Shown here piece after piece: positions 1-8,977 of a DNA stretch of 64,000 bases. How positions within the stretch are numbered: position 1 is the first letter of the stretch; every line of letters begins with the position of its first letter. This DNA is from Oscillospiraceae bacterium (GTDB lineage Bacteria; Bacillota; Clostridia; Oscillospirales; Ruminococcaceae): the NCBI GenBank assembly GCA_025757985.1, contig CP107210.1, forward strand, positions 1,860,001-1,924,000. Reading direction: 5' to 3'. The translations under genes were made by a program, and so were the position numbers. Under the pieces are notes generated by a model. It saw only the letters and a program-made list of their open reading frames with translations, did not search any database and was not told the DNA's origin.

Positions 1-558
1 CGCCTGCGGCTTGATGGCCAGCGCCAGACCGAACCAGACGGCGGCGGGCAGGTAGCGGCGCTGCTCCAGCAGCAGGAAGCAGAGCAGCAGCGGCAGCGTA
101 AAGGCCCCATCGATCTGCTTCCAGACAGCGGTATCAAACAGCAGCAGCGGGTCGAACGCCGTGAACGCAGCCAGCGCCAGTGCCATCTGCCGCCCCACCG
201 TACCGCGCCGGGCCACCGCATAGACCAGCGCCGCCGACACACAGTCGCAAACCGACGGCACCAGCGCCAGCAGCAGATAGGTCCACCGCGATTCATACGC
301 GATGCCAAGCGCGGCGCGCACCGCCCCCACCAGCCCCAGCACCCAGAGGTAGCCGGGCGGGTAATCGGCAAAGTACCCCTCGCTGTAGAAGGCGGCGGGG
401 CCTTGGGCGGCCAGCTTATCCCCCCACGCAACAAAGCAGCTCATGTCATAGGGGTAGCCTTCGGTGACAAGGGCAAGCGCCAAACGCAGTGCCAGCGCCA
501 AGGCCAGCACCACCCAGAGGGCTGTATTCTGTTTTGTTCGTTGTTTCGTCATAGCCAT
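1..558 (-). CDS. GT-C type membrane glycosyltransferase, N-terminal part (runs off left edge)
   Basis: About 186 codons are visible and the 3' part lies outside the window. The protein opens with a hydrophobic helix (about residues 12-30), then a loop with the acidic stretch FADYPPGY near residue 65, then more hydrophobic helices. This is the layout of the first third of GT-C membrane enzymes (PMT/GT39-like) that move sugars from polyprenyl phosphate on the outer face of the membrane. Donor and acceptor cannot be told. Two in-frame ATGs, at 558 and 552, are possible starts and neither has a clear ribosome binding site. It lies downstream of cysS on the same strand. Confidence 0.7.
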   Translation of the reverse strand, partial: MAMTKQRTKQNTALWVVLALALALRLALALVTEGYPYDMSCFVAWGDKLAAQGPAAFYSEGYFADYPPGYLWVLGLVGAVRAALGIAYESRWTYLLLALVPSVCDCVSAALVYAVARRGTVGRQMALALAAFTAFDPLLLFDTAVWKQIDGAFTLPLLLCFLLLEQRRYLPAAVWFGLALAIKPQA

Positions 559-565
559 ACAAATA

Positions 566-625
566 AGGCAGGGGCAGCCCGCACAGCCTGCGGCACACGC
601 GCAGCTGCGCAAGGCCGCCCCTGCG
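566..625 (-). terminator. possible hairpin terminator after cysS
   Basis: Arms GCAGGGGC (568-575) and GCCCCTGC (617-624) pair around a GC-rich interior. On the minus strand the stem is followed only by CTTATTTGT, so any terminator is weak. Confidence 0.3.
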
Positions 626-636
626 TCTGTTATCGG

Positions 637-2034
637 TTACAGTTTTGCAATTTTCGGGCCCTGTGCGGTGTCGGTAACGCTCCAGCCCATCTCGGTCAGC
701 TGGGCACGGATGGCGTCTGCACGGCCCCAGTCCTTGGCCTTTTTGGCAGCGGCGCGCTCCTCGACCAGCGCCGTGACCTCGGCGGGGATGCTGTCGGTCT
801 TTTTGCGGTTGTACAAAAGCCCCAGCACGCCGGTCAGCTCGTCAAAGGTCTTGGCGGCCGTCTCCAGCGTAGCCTTGTCGGAGGCATCGGACAGCGTGTT
901 GATGTCCTTGACCAGATCAAAGATGGCAGCCAGTGCATCCGGCGTGTTCAGGTCGTCATCCATCGCCGTCTTGAACTTGGCGCGGGCCTCCTCACACTTG
1001 GCAGCCAGCGCCGTATCGGTGCCGTGGGCATGCTCGATAGCAAAATCGAGGTTGTCGCGGCAGGTGTACATCCGCTCAAGGCTGCTCTTGCAGCTCTCGA
1101 TCAGCTCAACGGTATAGTTCAGCGGCATGCGGTAGCCGGCCGTGAGCATAAAGTAGCGGATCGGCTCATAGCCGTACTTGTCCGCGATCTCACGCACGGT
1201 GAAGAAGTTGTTCGCACTCTTGGACATCTTCTCGTTGTTGATGTTCAAAAAGCCGTTGTGCATCCAGTACCGGCTGAAGGTGCAGCCGTTGGCGCACTCG
1301 CTCTGGGCGATCTCATTCTCATGATGGGGGAAGATCAGGTCCTGACCGCCGGCGTGCAGGTCGATGGTTTTGCCAAGGTGCTTGCGGGCCATGGCGCTGC
1401 ACTCGATATGCCAGCCGGGGCGGCCGTGGCCCCAGGGGCTCTCCCAGTAGGGTTCGCCGGGCTTGGCAGCCTTCCAGACTGCGAAATCGGCGGGGTCCTC
1501 CTTCAGATCATCGTCCATCTGGCTGCGCAGGGCACGGTTGCCGCTCTCCAGATCATCGAGGTTGAGGTGGCTCAGCTTGCCGTAGTCCGGGTCAGACTTG
1601 ACGCGGAAATAGACATCGCCGTTGCGCGCCACATAGGCGTGGCCGGACTCCACCAGATCCTTGACGATACCGATGATCTCGCCGATATGCTCGGTCGCAC
1701 GGGGACGCACGGTCGGCGCCATGACATTCAGGCCGTCGGAATCCTTGATGTACTCGGCCTCAAACTTGCGGGCAACCTCCTGCATGGAGGTTCCCTCCTC
1801 CTGTCCCTTCTTGATGAGCTTGTCATCAATATCGGTGATGTTGGAGACATAGTAGACCTTGCTGCCGCAGTATTCCAGATAACGGCGCAATGTGTCAAAG
1901 ACGATCATCGGGCGGGCATTGCCGATATGGATATAGTTATAGACCGTCGGGCCGCAGACATAGATGCGGTACTCGCCCTCCTTCTGGGGGGTGAATTCCT
2001 CTTTCCGGCGTGTCATCGTATTGAAGATCTGCAT
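637..2034 (-). CDS. cysS: cysteinyl-tRNA synthetase
   Basis: This class I aminoacyl-tRNA synthetase charges tRNA-Cys in the cytosol. The 465-residue length is normal. The HIGN form of the HIGH motif is at residues 36-39 and KMSKS at 269-273. The zinc ligands expected from the family are present as Cys27, Cys212, His237 and Glu241. I chose the ATG at 2034 (protein begins MQIFNTMTRR) because it matches the family N-terminus. An in-frame GTG at 2043 would add three residues. A purine-rich AGAGGAAGGAA lies upstream. It has its own promoter at 2075-2103, although it follows the membrane-protein gene 2111-4054 closely. Confidence 0.97.
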   Translation of the reverse strand: MQIFNTMTRRKEEFTPQKEGEYRIYVCGPTVYNYIHIGNARPMIVFDTLRRYLEYCGSKVYYVSNITDIDDKLIKKGQEEGTSMQEVARKFEAEYIKDSDGLNVMAPTVRPRATEHIGEIIGIVKDLVESGHAYVARNGDVYFRVKSDPDYGKLSHLNLDDLESGNRALRSQMDDDLKEDPADFAVWKAAKPGEPYWESPWGHGRPGWHIECSAMARKHLGKTIDLHAGGQDLIFPHHENEIAQSECANGCTFSRYWMHNGFLNINNEKMSKSANNFFTVREIADKYGYEPIRYFMLTAGYRMPLNYTVELIESCKSSLERMYTCRDNLDFAIEHAHGTDTALAAKCEEARAKFKTAMDDDLNTPDALAAIFDLVKDINTLSDASDKATLETAAKTFDELTGVLGLLYNRKKTDSIPAEVTALVEERAAAKKAKDWGRADAIRAQLTEMGWSVTDTAQGPKIAKL

Positions 2035-2074
2035 AGCTTGCACATTCCTTCCTCTGTGTAGGGATATCTATTCC

Positions 2075-2103
2075 ATTATAGCCAGCGTGTGCGCAGGTTG
2101 CAA
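2075..2103 (-). promoter_or_regulatory. sigma-A type promoter of cysS
   Basis: On the minus strand TTGCAA (2098-2103), a 17-base spacer and TATAAT (2075-2080) precede cysS. The leader is only about 35 bases, too short for a T-box riboswitch. Confidence 0.75.
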
Positions 2104-2110
2104 GGGGGAT

Positions 2111-4054
2111 TCAGCCGTTATTTGCAAATTGCACGGCCAGCGCGTCCCAGACGGCACTGAAATTGTAGGGGAACCGCGCATCCTCCTCAGCCAGCCAGCT
2201 GCGGTAGGTGTCCAGCTCCGCAACGGTGGGGGCCTTGGTGCGGCGGTAGGCCGTGATCGTATAGCCGTTGCCCATGTCAAACTCTGCCCCCACCTCAAAC
2301 GGCGCGTACTTCTCCTGATTTTCAAGGAAGGCCGCGTTCAGCTTTTCGGTATGGTTGTTGGGGTCAAACGGTGTACAGGTCAAAACGACCTGCGCCGTGA
2401 GCAGCTCCTTCGGAAAGGCATCGTTGCCGGGGTTGCAGGCGCCGTAGGGCAGGATCTCACGGATAGTCTCGTCCGGCAGGGCCGAAACGCGGAACACATC
2501 CGGGCTGTAGACCACGCCGTGACAGATCATATAGGCTGAATTGGCGCCGCTGCAGTTTTGCCGCAGCCAGTCATTGACAGCCGCCACCTGCGCAAGATCG
2601 CTGCGGGGGCTGTCAACATAAAAATACAGCCCGCTGTTGACCGCGTTGGGCAGAATGACCGGCAAAAGCTGGCTGCATGCCCCGAAGTTGAGGCCGCACA
2701 GCACACCCAGCACAGCCGCCGCAGCACGGCGCGGCCACACCCACGGCAGCTCGCTTACAAGCAGCGCGCAGAGAAAGCAGCCCAGCAGGTAGAACGGCGC
2801 GACCGCCAGCGACTGGTGGTCGTCCATATTCTGCACCCGGGTGACAAGCAGCACCGTCAGGACTGCACCGACCGCAGACAGTACCGCGAGGGAGCGCGTC
2901 TGCTTTTTATACAGTCCGTATAGTATGCCGATCAGCATAATGCCGAACACGAGCCAGCCCAGATAGATGCGCTGGTTGTTAAGCTCTGCCAGAAAGCCGC
3001 CGGTCTGGTAGGTGGCATAGCGGTCGCTGTAATCGGCCCGGACGATACGCCAGAACATCGGCAGCAGCGGCACGCCGACACAGAACAGCGATGCCGCAGC
3101 AAATTTCACAAAGCGCACCGCTGCGCCGCCCTGCTTTGTGCAGGCAGCCCGGGCCAGCACCCAGATGCCATAGAGCAAAAAGAACGACACCACGGTGAAC
3201 ATATAGCTGCGCCGGGTCAGCATCAGCAGCCCGGTAAAGGCCGCAAGGCTGACCAGCCGGGCGGGTGCCGGGCGGGCATAATCATAGCCGACACCCAACG
3301 CAAGCAGCATAAAGGCAAACGCCACGCCCAGCAGATCGGGCATGCCGCGGTACAGTGCAATGTGCAAAAGCGGCAGCAGCAGCACAAACGCCATCGAGAG
3401 CGCCGTAAAGAGATATGGGGCTCTCGGCTCCAGCTTTTGACGCAGCACCGTCAGGAATACCCATGCGCTGTAGTAGACCAGCGTGGGGATCAGCAGCGCG
3501 CAGAGCAGCGCAAAGGTGTTGGCCGTGCGCGGTGTGAACATAAAGAACGGCTCTGCCAGCAGGTTGATGACGAGCGGTGCATAGTCATTGAACCATGTCT
3601 TATAGATGGTAGACCCCACGCCGGTGAATACGCCGTCTGCAAAGTTGGACTCCAGCCGCACCTGCAGGTTGTAGTAGGTCGCATTGTCCCAGAGATACAG
3701 GCTCTGGCGGCCCACCATGGCATGCAGGTAGAAGGCCGCGCTCAGCACGATGCAAACCGCCAGAATGACGGCATCCGCTTTCGTCAGCCTCGCGCCCACG
3801 GCCCCGGCCGCGCGGCGGTACAGGCAGAATGTACCCAGCACCGCCGTGCAGGAGAGCAGCAGCAGCCAGAGGTCCACGGGGTTTCGCCCGCTGCCGAGCA
3901 TGTCGATGCCCTGCAGGGGCGTGATGAAATGCGCGGCTGTGCTGAATACGAACTTGACTGCAAAAATGCACAGCAGAAACAGGACGGCCCGCTCAGCCCG
4001 GGTCATCCTGCGATAGATGCTCTTAAAATAGGTGGGGAGGTTGCAATTTGACAA
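2111..4054 (-). CDS. polytopic membrane protein with extracytoplasmic C-terminal domain, possibly GT-C-like
   Basis: The 647-residue protein has about a dozen hydrophobic helices over residues 20-470 and a soluble C-terminal part (about 480-647). An acidic loop after the third helix (YLWDNATYYNLQVRLE) is followed by a loop ending in YAPLVINLLAEPFF, similar in layout to GT-C glycosyltransferases, but I do not recognise the family with certainty. The start is TTG at 4054 with AAGGAG nine bases upstream. It follows pgsA by 41 bases, so rimO, pgsA and this gene probably form one operon. A role in a surface polymer is inferred from its architecture and from similar proteins elsewhere in the window. 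Confidence 0.75.
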   Translation of the reverse strand: MSNCNLPTYFKSIYRRMTRAERAVLFLLCIFAVKFVFSTAAHFITPLQGIDMLGSGRNPVDLWLLLLSCTAVLGTFCLYRRAAGAVGARLTKADAVILAVCIVLSAAFYLHAMVGRQSLYLWDNATYYNLQVRLESNFADGVFTGVGSTIYKTWFNDYAPLVINLLAEPFFMFTPRTANTFALLCALLIPTLVYYSAWVFLTVLRQKLEPRAPYLFTALSMAFVLLLPLLHIALYRGMPDLLGVAFAFMLLALGVGYDYARPAPARLVSLAAFTGLLMLTRRSYMFTVVSFFLLYGIWVLARAACTKQGGAAVRFVKFAAASLFCVGVPLLPMFWRIVRADYSDRYATYQTGGFLAELNNQRIYLGWLVFGIMLIGILYGLYKKQTRSLAVLSAVGAVLTVLLVTRVQNMDDHQSLAVAPFYLLGCFLCALLVSELPWVWPRRAAAAVLGVLCGLNFGACSQLLPVILPNAVNSGLYFYVDSPRSDLAQVAAVNDWLRQNCSGANSAYMICHGVVYSPDVFRVSALPDETIREILPYGACNPGNDAFPKELLTAQVVLTCTPFDPNNHTEKLNAAFLENQEKYAPFEVGAEFDMGNGYTITAYRRTKAPTVAELDTYRSWLAEEDARFPYNFSAVWDALAVQFANNG

Positions 4055-4095
4055 GGTGGGGATCTCCTTATTGGGTTACTGCCTTGCGGCGGCTG

Positions 4096-4671
4096 TTACT
4101 TTGCCTGCATGAACAGCTTGCGGTTCTGCCACAGGTAGATGCCGCCGGACAGCAGCGTGGCTGCGCCGCAAAGCCAGCACAAAATCTGCGTGATGAGGCT
4201 GACGGCCATGATGTCGGTGGGGCCGGCCAGCGCGCCGACAAAGTAGTAGAAGATGATGGTCAGCATCTGCAGAACCGTCTTGACCTTGCCCCACATGTTG
4301 GCGGCGATGACAGTGCCGGTCTCGGCAGCGAGCATCCGCACACCGGCCACGGCGAACTCACGGAAAAGAATGACTGCCAGCACGACCGGGTGGCAGACAC
4401 CGTCCGCCAGCATATAAAGGAAGGCCGCGGTGGTCAGGCACTTATCGGCCAGCGGGTCCATGAACTTGCCGAAATCGGTGACCAGATTGTTTTTGCGGGC
4501 CAGATAGCCGTCCAGAAAGTCGGTGAAGCTGGCCACGGCAAAGACGATGCCGGCTGCCAGCATAAGGCCTGCGTTGAAGTCCTGCGTACCGTAGCGGCAC
4601 AGCGCGGCAAACACCATAAACACCGGCACAAGTATCACACGCAGCATCGTAAGTTTATTGGGCAGATTCAT
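4096..4671 (-). CDS. pgsA: CDP-diacylglycerol-glycerol-3-phosphate 3-phosphatidyltransferase
   Basis: This integral membrane enzyme makes phosphatidylglycerophosphate from CDP-diacylglycerol and glycerol-3-phosphate, the committed step to phosphatidylglycerol. The CDP-alcohol phosphatidyltransferase signature DG-x2-AR-x8-G-x3-D-x3-D is visible as DGYLAR...GKFMDPLAD around residues 54-76. The rest is mostly hydrophobic helices, and 191 residues is typical. The start MNLPNKLTMLR matches the family. It begins three bases after the rimO stop, so the two are translationally close, a neighbourhood common in Firmicutes. Confidence 0.95.
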   Translation of the reverse strand: MNLPNKLTMLRVILVPVFMVFAALCRYGTQDFNAGLMLAAGIVFAVASFTDFLDGYLARKNNLVTDFGKFMDPLADKCLTTAAFLYMLADGVCHPVVLAVILFREFAVAGVRMLAAETGTVIAANMWGKVKTVLQMLTIIFYYFVGALAGPTDIMAVSLITQILCWLCGAATLLSGGIYLWQNRKLFMQAK

Positions 4672-4674
4672 GGT

Positions 4675-6015
4675 TCAGTCCTCCAGCTTTTCTTCCGCAT
4701 AGCCGTACAGGTCGTAGGTATCGGCATCGGTGATGGTGACATTGTAGAACGCGCCGGTCTCCAGCGGGGTATCGGCGGGGGTCAGCACATTGCCGTCGAT
4801 CTCCGGGCAGTCGGCCTTGGTGCGCAGCAGGTACATGCCGGTCTCATCGTCCACCCCGTCACAGATGCACTCGTATGTGTTGCCGACCTTCTCGCCCTCG
4901 CGCGCGGCGCTGACCTCGGCCTGCAATTCCATAATGTGGTCGGCGCGGCGCTGCTTGGTTTCCTCGTCCAGCTGGTTGGGCATCTTCGCCGCCACGGTGT
5001 TCTCCTCGGCGGAGTAGGCAAAGCAGCCAAGGCGGTCAAACTTCACGGTCTTGACGAAGTCGCACAGCTCGGCATACTGCTCCTCGGTCTCACCGGGGAA
5101 GCCGGCGATCAAGGTCGTGCGCAGCGTGATGCCGGGGATGGCCGCACGCAGGCGGGCGATCGCATCCTCGATCTCCCTGCGGCCGCCGCGGCGGTTCATG
5201 GCCTTCAGCACGGCATCATCACAGTGCTGGATGGGCAGGTCCAGATAGGGCACGACCTTGGTGTTGCGGACCATCGCCGCAATAAAGGCATCACTGATGC
5301 GCTCCGGGTAGGCGTAAAGGATGCGGATCCAGCGTATACCCTCGATCTCCTGCAGGCGGTCGAGCAACTCGCAGATCGCGCCGGGCTTGCCCCAATCCTC
5401 GCCGTAGGCGGTGGGGTCCTGCGCAACAAGGATCAACTCGCGCACCCCCTCCCCCGCCAGCCAGCGGGCCTCGGCTACGCAGTCGTTCAGCTCACGGCTG
5501 CGCAGCGCACCGCGAATCAGCGGGATAGCGCAGTAGTAGCAGCCGTTGTTGCAGCCCTCGGCAATTTTTAAGTACGCATAGTGGCGCGGGGTCGAGATAA
5601 CGCGGGCACCGCCCAGCTGCATATCGCTCTTGGGGCCGTAGCTCTCGATCTGGCCGGCACCGGACGCACAGACGCGGCGGACGATGGCGGGCAGTGCGGC
5701 GTTGGAGCCGATGCCGACCACGGCGTCCACCTCGGGAATTTCCTGAATGATCTGCTGCTTGTAGCGCTCGGCCAGGCAGCCGGTGACAATCACCTTGAGG
5801 TCGGGGTTTTCCTGCTTGTACTGGCAGGCCATGAGGATGTTCTCGATGGCCTCCGTCTTGGCAGACTCGATAAAGCCGCAGGTGTTGATGATGATGATAT
5901 CGGCCTCGGCCGGGTCGCCCACGGTGGTGTGGCCGTCCTTGATGAGGGCATGGCAGAAAACATCGGCATCCACCTGATTTTTCGGGCAGCCGAGGGAGAT
6001 AATGGCAATTTTCAT
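4675..6015 (-). CDS. rimO: ribosomal protein S12 methylthiotransferase RimO
   Basis: This radical SAM enzyme methylthiolates an aspartate of ribosomal protein S12. The N-terminal domain has the three iron-sulfur cysteines Cys10, Cys46 and Cys80. The radical SAM triad Cys155-x3-Cys159-x2-Cys162 (EGCNNGCYYC) follows, and a TRAM-like region lies at the C-terminus (about 380-446). I chose the ATG at 6015 (MKIAIISLGCPKN), which has AAAGGA seven bases upstream and fits the family; the frame is open 14 codons further upstream. It leads into pgsA. MiaB and MtaB are related, but the N-terminus and length favour RimO. Confidence 0.95.
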   Translation of the reverse strand: MKIAIISLGCPKNQVDADVFCHALIKDGHTTVGDPAEADIIIINTCGFIESAKTEAIENILMACQYKQENPDLKVIVTGCLAERYKQQIIQEIPEVDAVVGIGSNAALPAIVRRVCASGAGQIESYGPKSDMQLGGARVISTPRHYAYLKIAEGCNNGCYYCAIPLIRGALRSRELNDCVAEARWLAGEGVRELILVAQDPTAYGEDWGKPGAICELLDRLQEIEGIRWIRILYAYPERISDAFIAAMVRNTKVVPYLDLPIQHCDDAVLKAMNRRGGRREIEDAIARLRAAIPGITLRTTLIAGFPGETEEQYAELCDFVKTVKFDRLGCFAYSAEENTVAAKMPNQLDEETKQRRADHIMELQAEVSAAREGEKVGNTYECICDGVDDETGMYLLRTKADCPEIDGNVLTPADTPLETGAFYNVTITDADTYDLYGYAEEKLED

Positions 6016-6113
6016 TGGGTAGTCCTTTATAATTGGTTTAATTTTTGAATATCGCATTGGTTGCAGGGGGCGGCGGCAGCGACGGCCCGCAGGGTGGCAG
6101 ATGCTTGCCGGAA

Positions 6114-6215
6114 ATTGTAGGGCGGCCAGCCCTCTGGCCGCCGCGGAGGGGTCAAGACCCCTCCCTACAATGCGAACCGGTAAGGGGCTGAGGGCCAGGC
6201 ATGCCCGGCCCCTAC
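6114..6215. repeat. modular palindromic repeat (GTAGGGG family), two nested units
   Basis: ATTGTAGGG at 6114 and CCCTACAAT ending at 6171 form outer inverted arms around two inner palindromes. A second unit with the core GGCATGCC ends in GCCCCTAC at 6215. It fills the recX-rimO gap. Confidence 0.75.
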
Positions 6216-6234
6216 AGTGCGGTACGGTGCGGTT

Positions 6235-6852
6235 TTACTCGTTATCGGATAGCACCTCGCGTATGACCGCGTGGTTGAAGCCGCGCCGTGCCAGCGCGGC
6301 GGCGACCTGATCGCGCTTACCGGCGGCGAGCTTTGACGCATACTGCCGCGCGACCAGCGCGCGGGCTGTTTCCAGCTCGGGGCTTTCGCCGTCATCGTTC
6401 TCAGCAAACAGCTCCTCCACCACCTCGGCGGCAGTGTCGCGGTCGATGCCTTTGGCGTTCAAGTCCTGCATAATTTCGCGGCGGGACTTGCGCTTGCGCA
6501 GCAGCTCGGCCGCGCGGCGGCGGGCAAAGCCCGCGTCATTCAAGAGGCCCAGCTCCCCCGCCCGCGCCACCGCGTAGGCGGCGCTGTGGGCATCAAACCT
6601 GCGGCAGAGCTTTTGGTACAGCTCCCCCGCCGCATGGTCGCGCAGCGAAAGGTAGTCCATCGCCTTGTCCAGCGCACGGCGGGTCTCGCTTTTCTTGCGC
6701 AGCTCCTCGATCTGCCAGTCCTCCAGCAGGTCATCCTGATGGAGCGCGGCATCGGCAAAAGTCTGCTCATCGAGGGAGAAAGCAAATTCTCCATCAAAAA
6801 ACAGCGCAAGACGGCCTTTTTTCGTTTCCTTGATCTGTGTCAGGCGCGGCAT
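6235..6852 (-). CDS. recX: regulatory protein RecX
   Basis: RecX modulates RecA by binding its filament. The 205-residue, highly charged, mostly helical protein has the repeated three-helix modules of the family, with typical stretches such as ALDKAMDYLSLRDHAAGELYQKL (about 60-82) and RRRAAELLRKRKSRREIMQDLNAKGI (about 110-136). It starts two bases after the recA stop and has no clear ribosome binding site, so translation is probably coupled to recA. The recA-recX order supports the call. Confidence 0.9.
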   Translation of the reverse strand: MPRLTQIKETKKGRLALFFDGEFAFSLDEQTFADAALHQDDLLEDWQIEELRKKSETRRALDKAMDYLSLRDHAAGELYQKLCRRFDAHSAAYAVARAGELGLLNDAGFARRRAAELLRKRKSRREIMQDLNAKGIDRDTAAEVVEELFAENDDGESPELETARALVARQYASKLAAGKRDQVAAALARRGFNHAVIREVLSDNE

Positions 6853-6854
6853 TT

Positions 6855-8027
6855 TTATTCGTCAACCATGATATCAAGGTCAACCTCGCTGCCCGTTGTC
6901 TTGGCAGCCGGGGCGGCAGGGGCCTCACCCGGGGCGACCGGCTTGACGATCTCACTCGGGTCCAGCGGCTTGACGCTGCCCTTCTTGCCGGCGGCCAGCA
7001 GGCGATCGGCGTTGGCGCGGACGATCTTTTCGATCTCGTCAGAGACCTCGGGGTGCTCCTTCAGGAACTGCTTGGCGTTGTCGCGGCCCTGACCCAGACG
7101 CATCTCGCCGTAGTTGAACCACGCGCCGCTCTTCTGCACGACACCCAGCTTGACGCCGAGGTCGAGGATCTCGCCCAGCTTGGAGATGCCCTCGCCGAAC
7201 ATGATGTCAAACTCTGCCTCACGGAACGGAGGCGCGACCTTGTTCTTGACGATCTTGGCGCGGGTGCGGTTGCCGATGAACGCACCGGTGGAGTCCTTCA
7301 GACCCTCGATGCGGCGCACATCAATGCGGACGCTGGAATAGTATTTCAGTGCGCGGCCGCCGGTCGTGACCTCGGGGTTGCCGTAGACGATGCCGACCTT
7401 TTCACGCAGCTGGTTGATGAAGATACAGACGGTGTTTGTCTTGCCGATGACGCCGGTCAGCTTGCGCAGCGCCTGACTCATCAGGCGGGCCTGCAGACCG
7501 ACATGGCTGTCACCCATCTCGCCCTCGATCTCGGCGCGCGGCACCATGGCGGCAACGGAGTCCACAACAACGGCGTCGATCGCGCCGGAGCGGACAAGCG
7601 CCTCGCAGATCTCCATGGCCTGCTCGCCGGTGTCGGGCTGGCTGACCAGCAGACTGTCAATATCAACGCCCAGCGCGGCGGCGTAGGTCGGGTCTAGCGC
7701 ATGCTCAACATCAATAAACGCGACCTCGCCGCCCATCTTCTGGGCCTCGGCCAGAATCTGCAGCGCCAGCGTTGTTTTACCGGAGGATTCGGGGCCGTAG
7801 ACCTCAACGATACGGCCGCGGGGCACGCCGCCGATGCCCAGTGCCAGATCCAGACCCAGGCTGCCGGTGGGGATGGCATCGACCTGCATCGTGACATTGG
7901 CGCCCAGCTTCATAACGGCGCCCTTGCCGAATTGCTTTTCGATCTGGGCCAGCGCGGTTTCCAGCGCGGCCTTTTTGTCAGCGGCAGGGCCTGCCGTCTT
8001 GGGGGTAGTATCTTTTTTTGCTGCCAT
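6855..8027 (-). CDS. recA: recombinase RecA
   Basis: RecA forms ATP-dependent filaments on single-stranded DNA for homologous recombination and LexA cleavage. The Walker A motif GPESSGKTT is at residues 78-86. The family stretches IEGEMGDSHVGLQARLMSQALRKL and TTGGRALKYYSSVRID follow in order. At 390 residues it is longer than most RecA proteins because of an Ala/Pro-rich, acidic C-terminal tail (about 350-390). The start MAAKKD has AAGGAG nine bases upstream. A near-consensus promoter lies at 8080-8108, and I see no recognisable LexA box. Confidence 0.99.
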   Translation of the reverse strand: MAAKKDTTPKTAGPAADKKAALETALAQIEKQFGKGAVMKLGANVTMQVDAIPTGSLGLDLALGIGGVPRGRIVEVYGPESSGKTTLALQILAEAQKMGGEVAFIDVEHALDPTYAAALGVDIDSLLVSQPDTGEQAMEICEALVRSGAIDAVVVDSVAAMVPRAEIEGEMGDSHVGLQARLMSQALRKLTGVIGKTNTVCIFINQLREKVGIVYGNPEVTTGGRALKYYSSVRIDVRRIEGLKDSTGAFIGNRTRAKIVKNKVAPPFREAEFDIMFGEGISKLGEILDLGVKLGVVQKSGAWFNYGEMRLGQGRDNAKQFLKEHPEVSDEIEKIVRANADRLLAAGKKGSVKPLDPSEIVKPVAPGEAPAAPAAKTTGSEVDLDIMVDE

Positions 8028-8079
8028 GTTGCGGTTCTCCTTTTATATACAAGTAAGTCTAGGATTTGCGTTTGCCTCT

Positions 8080-8119
8080 ATTATATACGATTTACGAACA
8101 GATTACAACATTTTGTTGT
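8080..8119 (-). promoter_or_regulatory. recA promoter with adjoining inverted repeat
   Basis: On the minus strand TTGTAA (8103-8108), a 17-base spacer and TATAAT (8080-8085) form a sigma-A promoter. ACAACA (8105-8110) and TGTTGT (8114-8119) form a perfect inverted repeat with a three-base spacer overlapping the -35 box, a possible operator. It does not match the GAAC-N4-GTTC pattern of Firmicute SOS boxes. Confidence 0.7.
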
Positions 8120-8146
8120 GCGTTTTTTGTCCCATAAATCGGATTT

Positions 8147-8977
8147 TCAGCAGCTTTTTTCGGGTTTTTGGAGCAGCACGGCCCGGTCATTGCCGCCGTA
8201 GTCCTTGCGGCAGCTGGTGTTGACCCAGCCGCAGGCGGCCCCCAGCGCCAGCACGGCGGGGCCTTGGGCATAGCCGATCTCCAGCACAAGCCAGCCGCCC
8301 GGCCGCACGGCGTCCCGGTACTTTTCAGTCAGCAGGCGGTAGAAATCCAGCCCGTCCGCGCCGCCGTCCAGCGCCATGGCAGGCTCCTGCGCCGTTTCCG
8401 GCATCAGCGCCCGCATCTCCGCCCCGGTCAGGTAGGGTGGGTTGGAGATGATCAGGTCCGCCCCCTCGGCGGGCAGCGTTTTATAATAGGTAAAGACATC
8501 GGCCTGCACGGTGCGCACACCGGTCTGTGCCGTGTTGGCGGTCAGGTACTGCCATGCCTCCGGGCTTTTTTCCACACAGGTCACCAGCGCGCCGGGGCTG
8601 TGGCGCGCAATGCCAAGCCCCAAGCAGCCTGTCCCCGCGCAGAGGTCATAGACCACCGGCCGTTCCCTGCCCTGCAAAAGCGCGAGGGCGCTCTCGCAGA
8701 CGATCTCGCTGTCAGCCCGGGGGCACAGCACACCCGGCCCGACCTTGAGCGTAAAATCCATAAAGTCCCATTCACCCAGAATGTACTGCAGCGGCTCGCG
8801 GGCTGCGCGGCGTTCGGCAAGCGCGCTCAGGCGGGCTGCCTCGGCGGCGCTGGGGCCGTCATCCAGACGGGGGTCGCGGCCGGTCGCAAGGCGGTACAGC
8901 TCAGCCGCGTCAAAGCGGGCATCGGGCACACCGGCGGCCGTCAGCATGGCGCAGAGCTTTTGAAATGCAGCGTTCAC
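8147..8977 (-). CDS. prmC: peptide chain release factor N5-glutamine methyltransferase
   Basis: PrmC (HemK) methylates the GGQ glutamine of release factors using SAM. The SAM-binding motif DLCAGTGCLGLG is at residues 111-122 and the catalytic NPPY at 179-182. The N-terminal helical domain (1-75) is present, and 276 residues is normal. The start is GTG at 8977, overlapping the stop of the DUF1385 gene by four bases, with AGGAGG ten bases upstream. This DUF1385-prmC pairing is common in Clostridia, where prfA often follows, but prfA is not seen here. Confidence 0.95.
   Translation of the reverse strand: MNAAFQKLCAMLTAAGVPDARFDAAELYRLATGRDPRLDDGPSAAEAARLSALAERRAAREPLQYILGEWDFMDFTLKVGPGVLCPRADSEIVCESALALLQGRERPVVYDLCAGTGCLGLGIARHSPGALVTCVEKSPEAWQYLTANTAQTGVRTVQADVFTYYKTLPAEGADLIISNPPYLTGAEMRALMPETAQEPAMALDGGADGLDFYRLLTEKYRDAVRPGGWLVLEIGYAQGPAVLALGAACGWVNTSCRKDYGGNDRAVLLQKPEKSC

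Noticed and set aside
403..2061. Long open frame on the plus strand opposite cysS (and similar long frames opposite gpmI, pgk and other genes)
   Set aside because: They are antisense frames kept open by the GC-rich codon usage of the real genes; they have no family motifs and no ribosome binding sites.
2035..2110. T-box riboswitch upstream of cysS
   Set aside because: The promoter lies about 40 bases before the start, leaving no room for a T-box leader.
8080..8119. LexA box at recA
   Set aside because: Only one half (CGAAC) is present; the expected GTTCG partner at four bases is missing.
8135..8147. TAAATCGGATTTT as another IS110 target
   Set aside because: It differs at two positions from CAAATCGGAATTT, and does not lie before a ribosome binding site as the other sites do.
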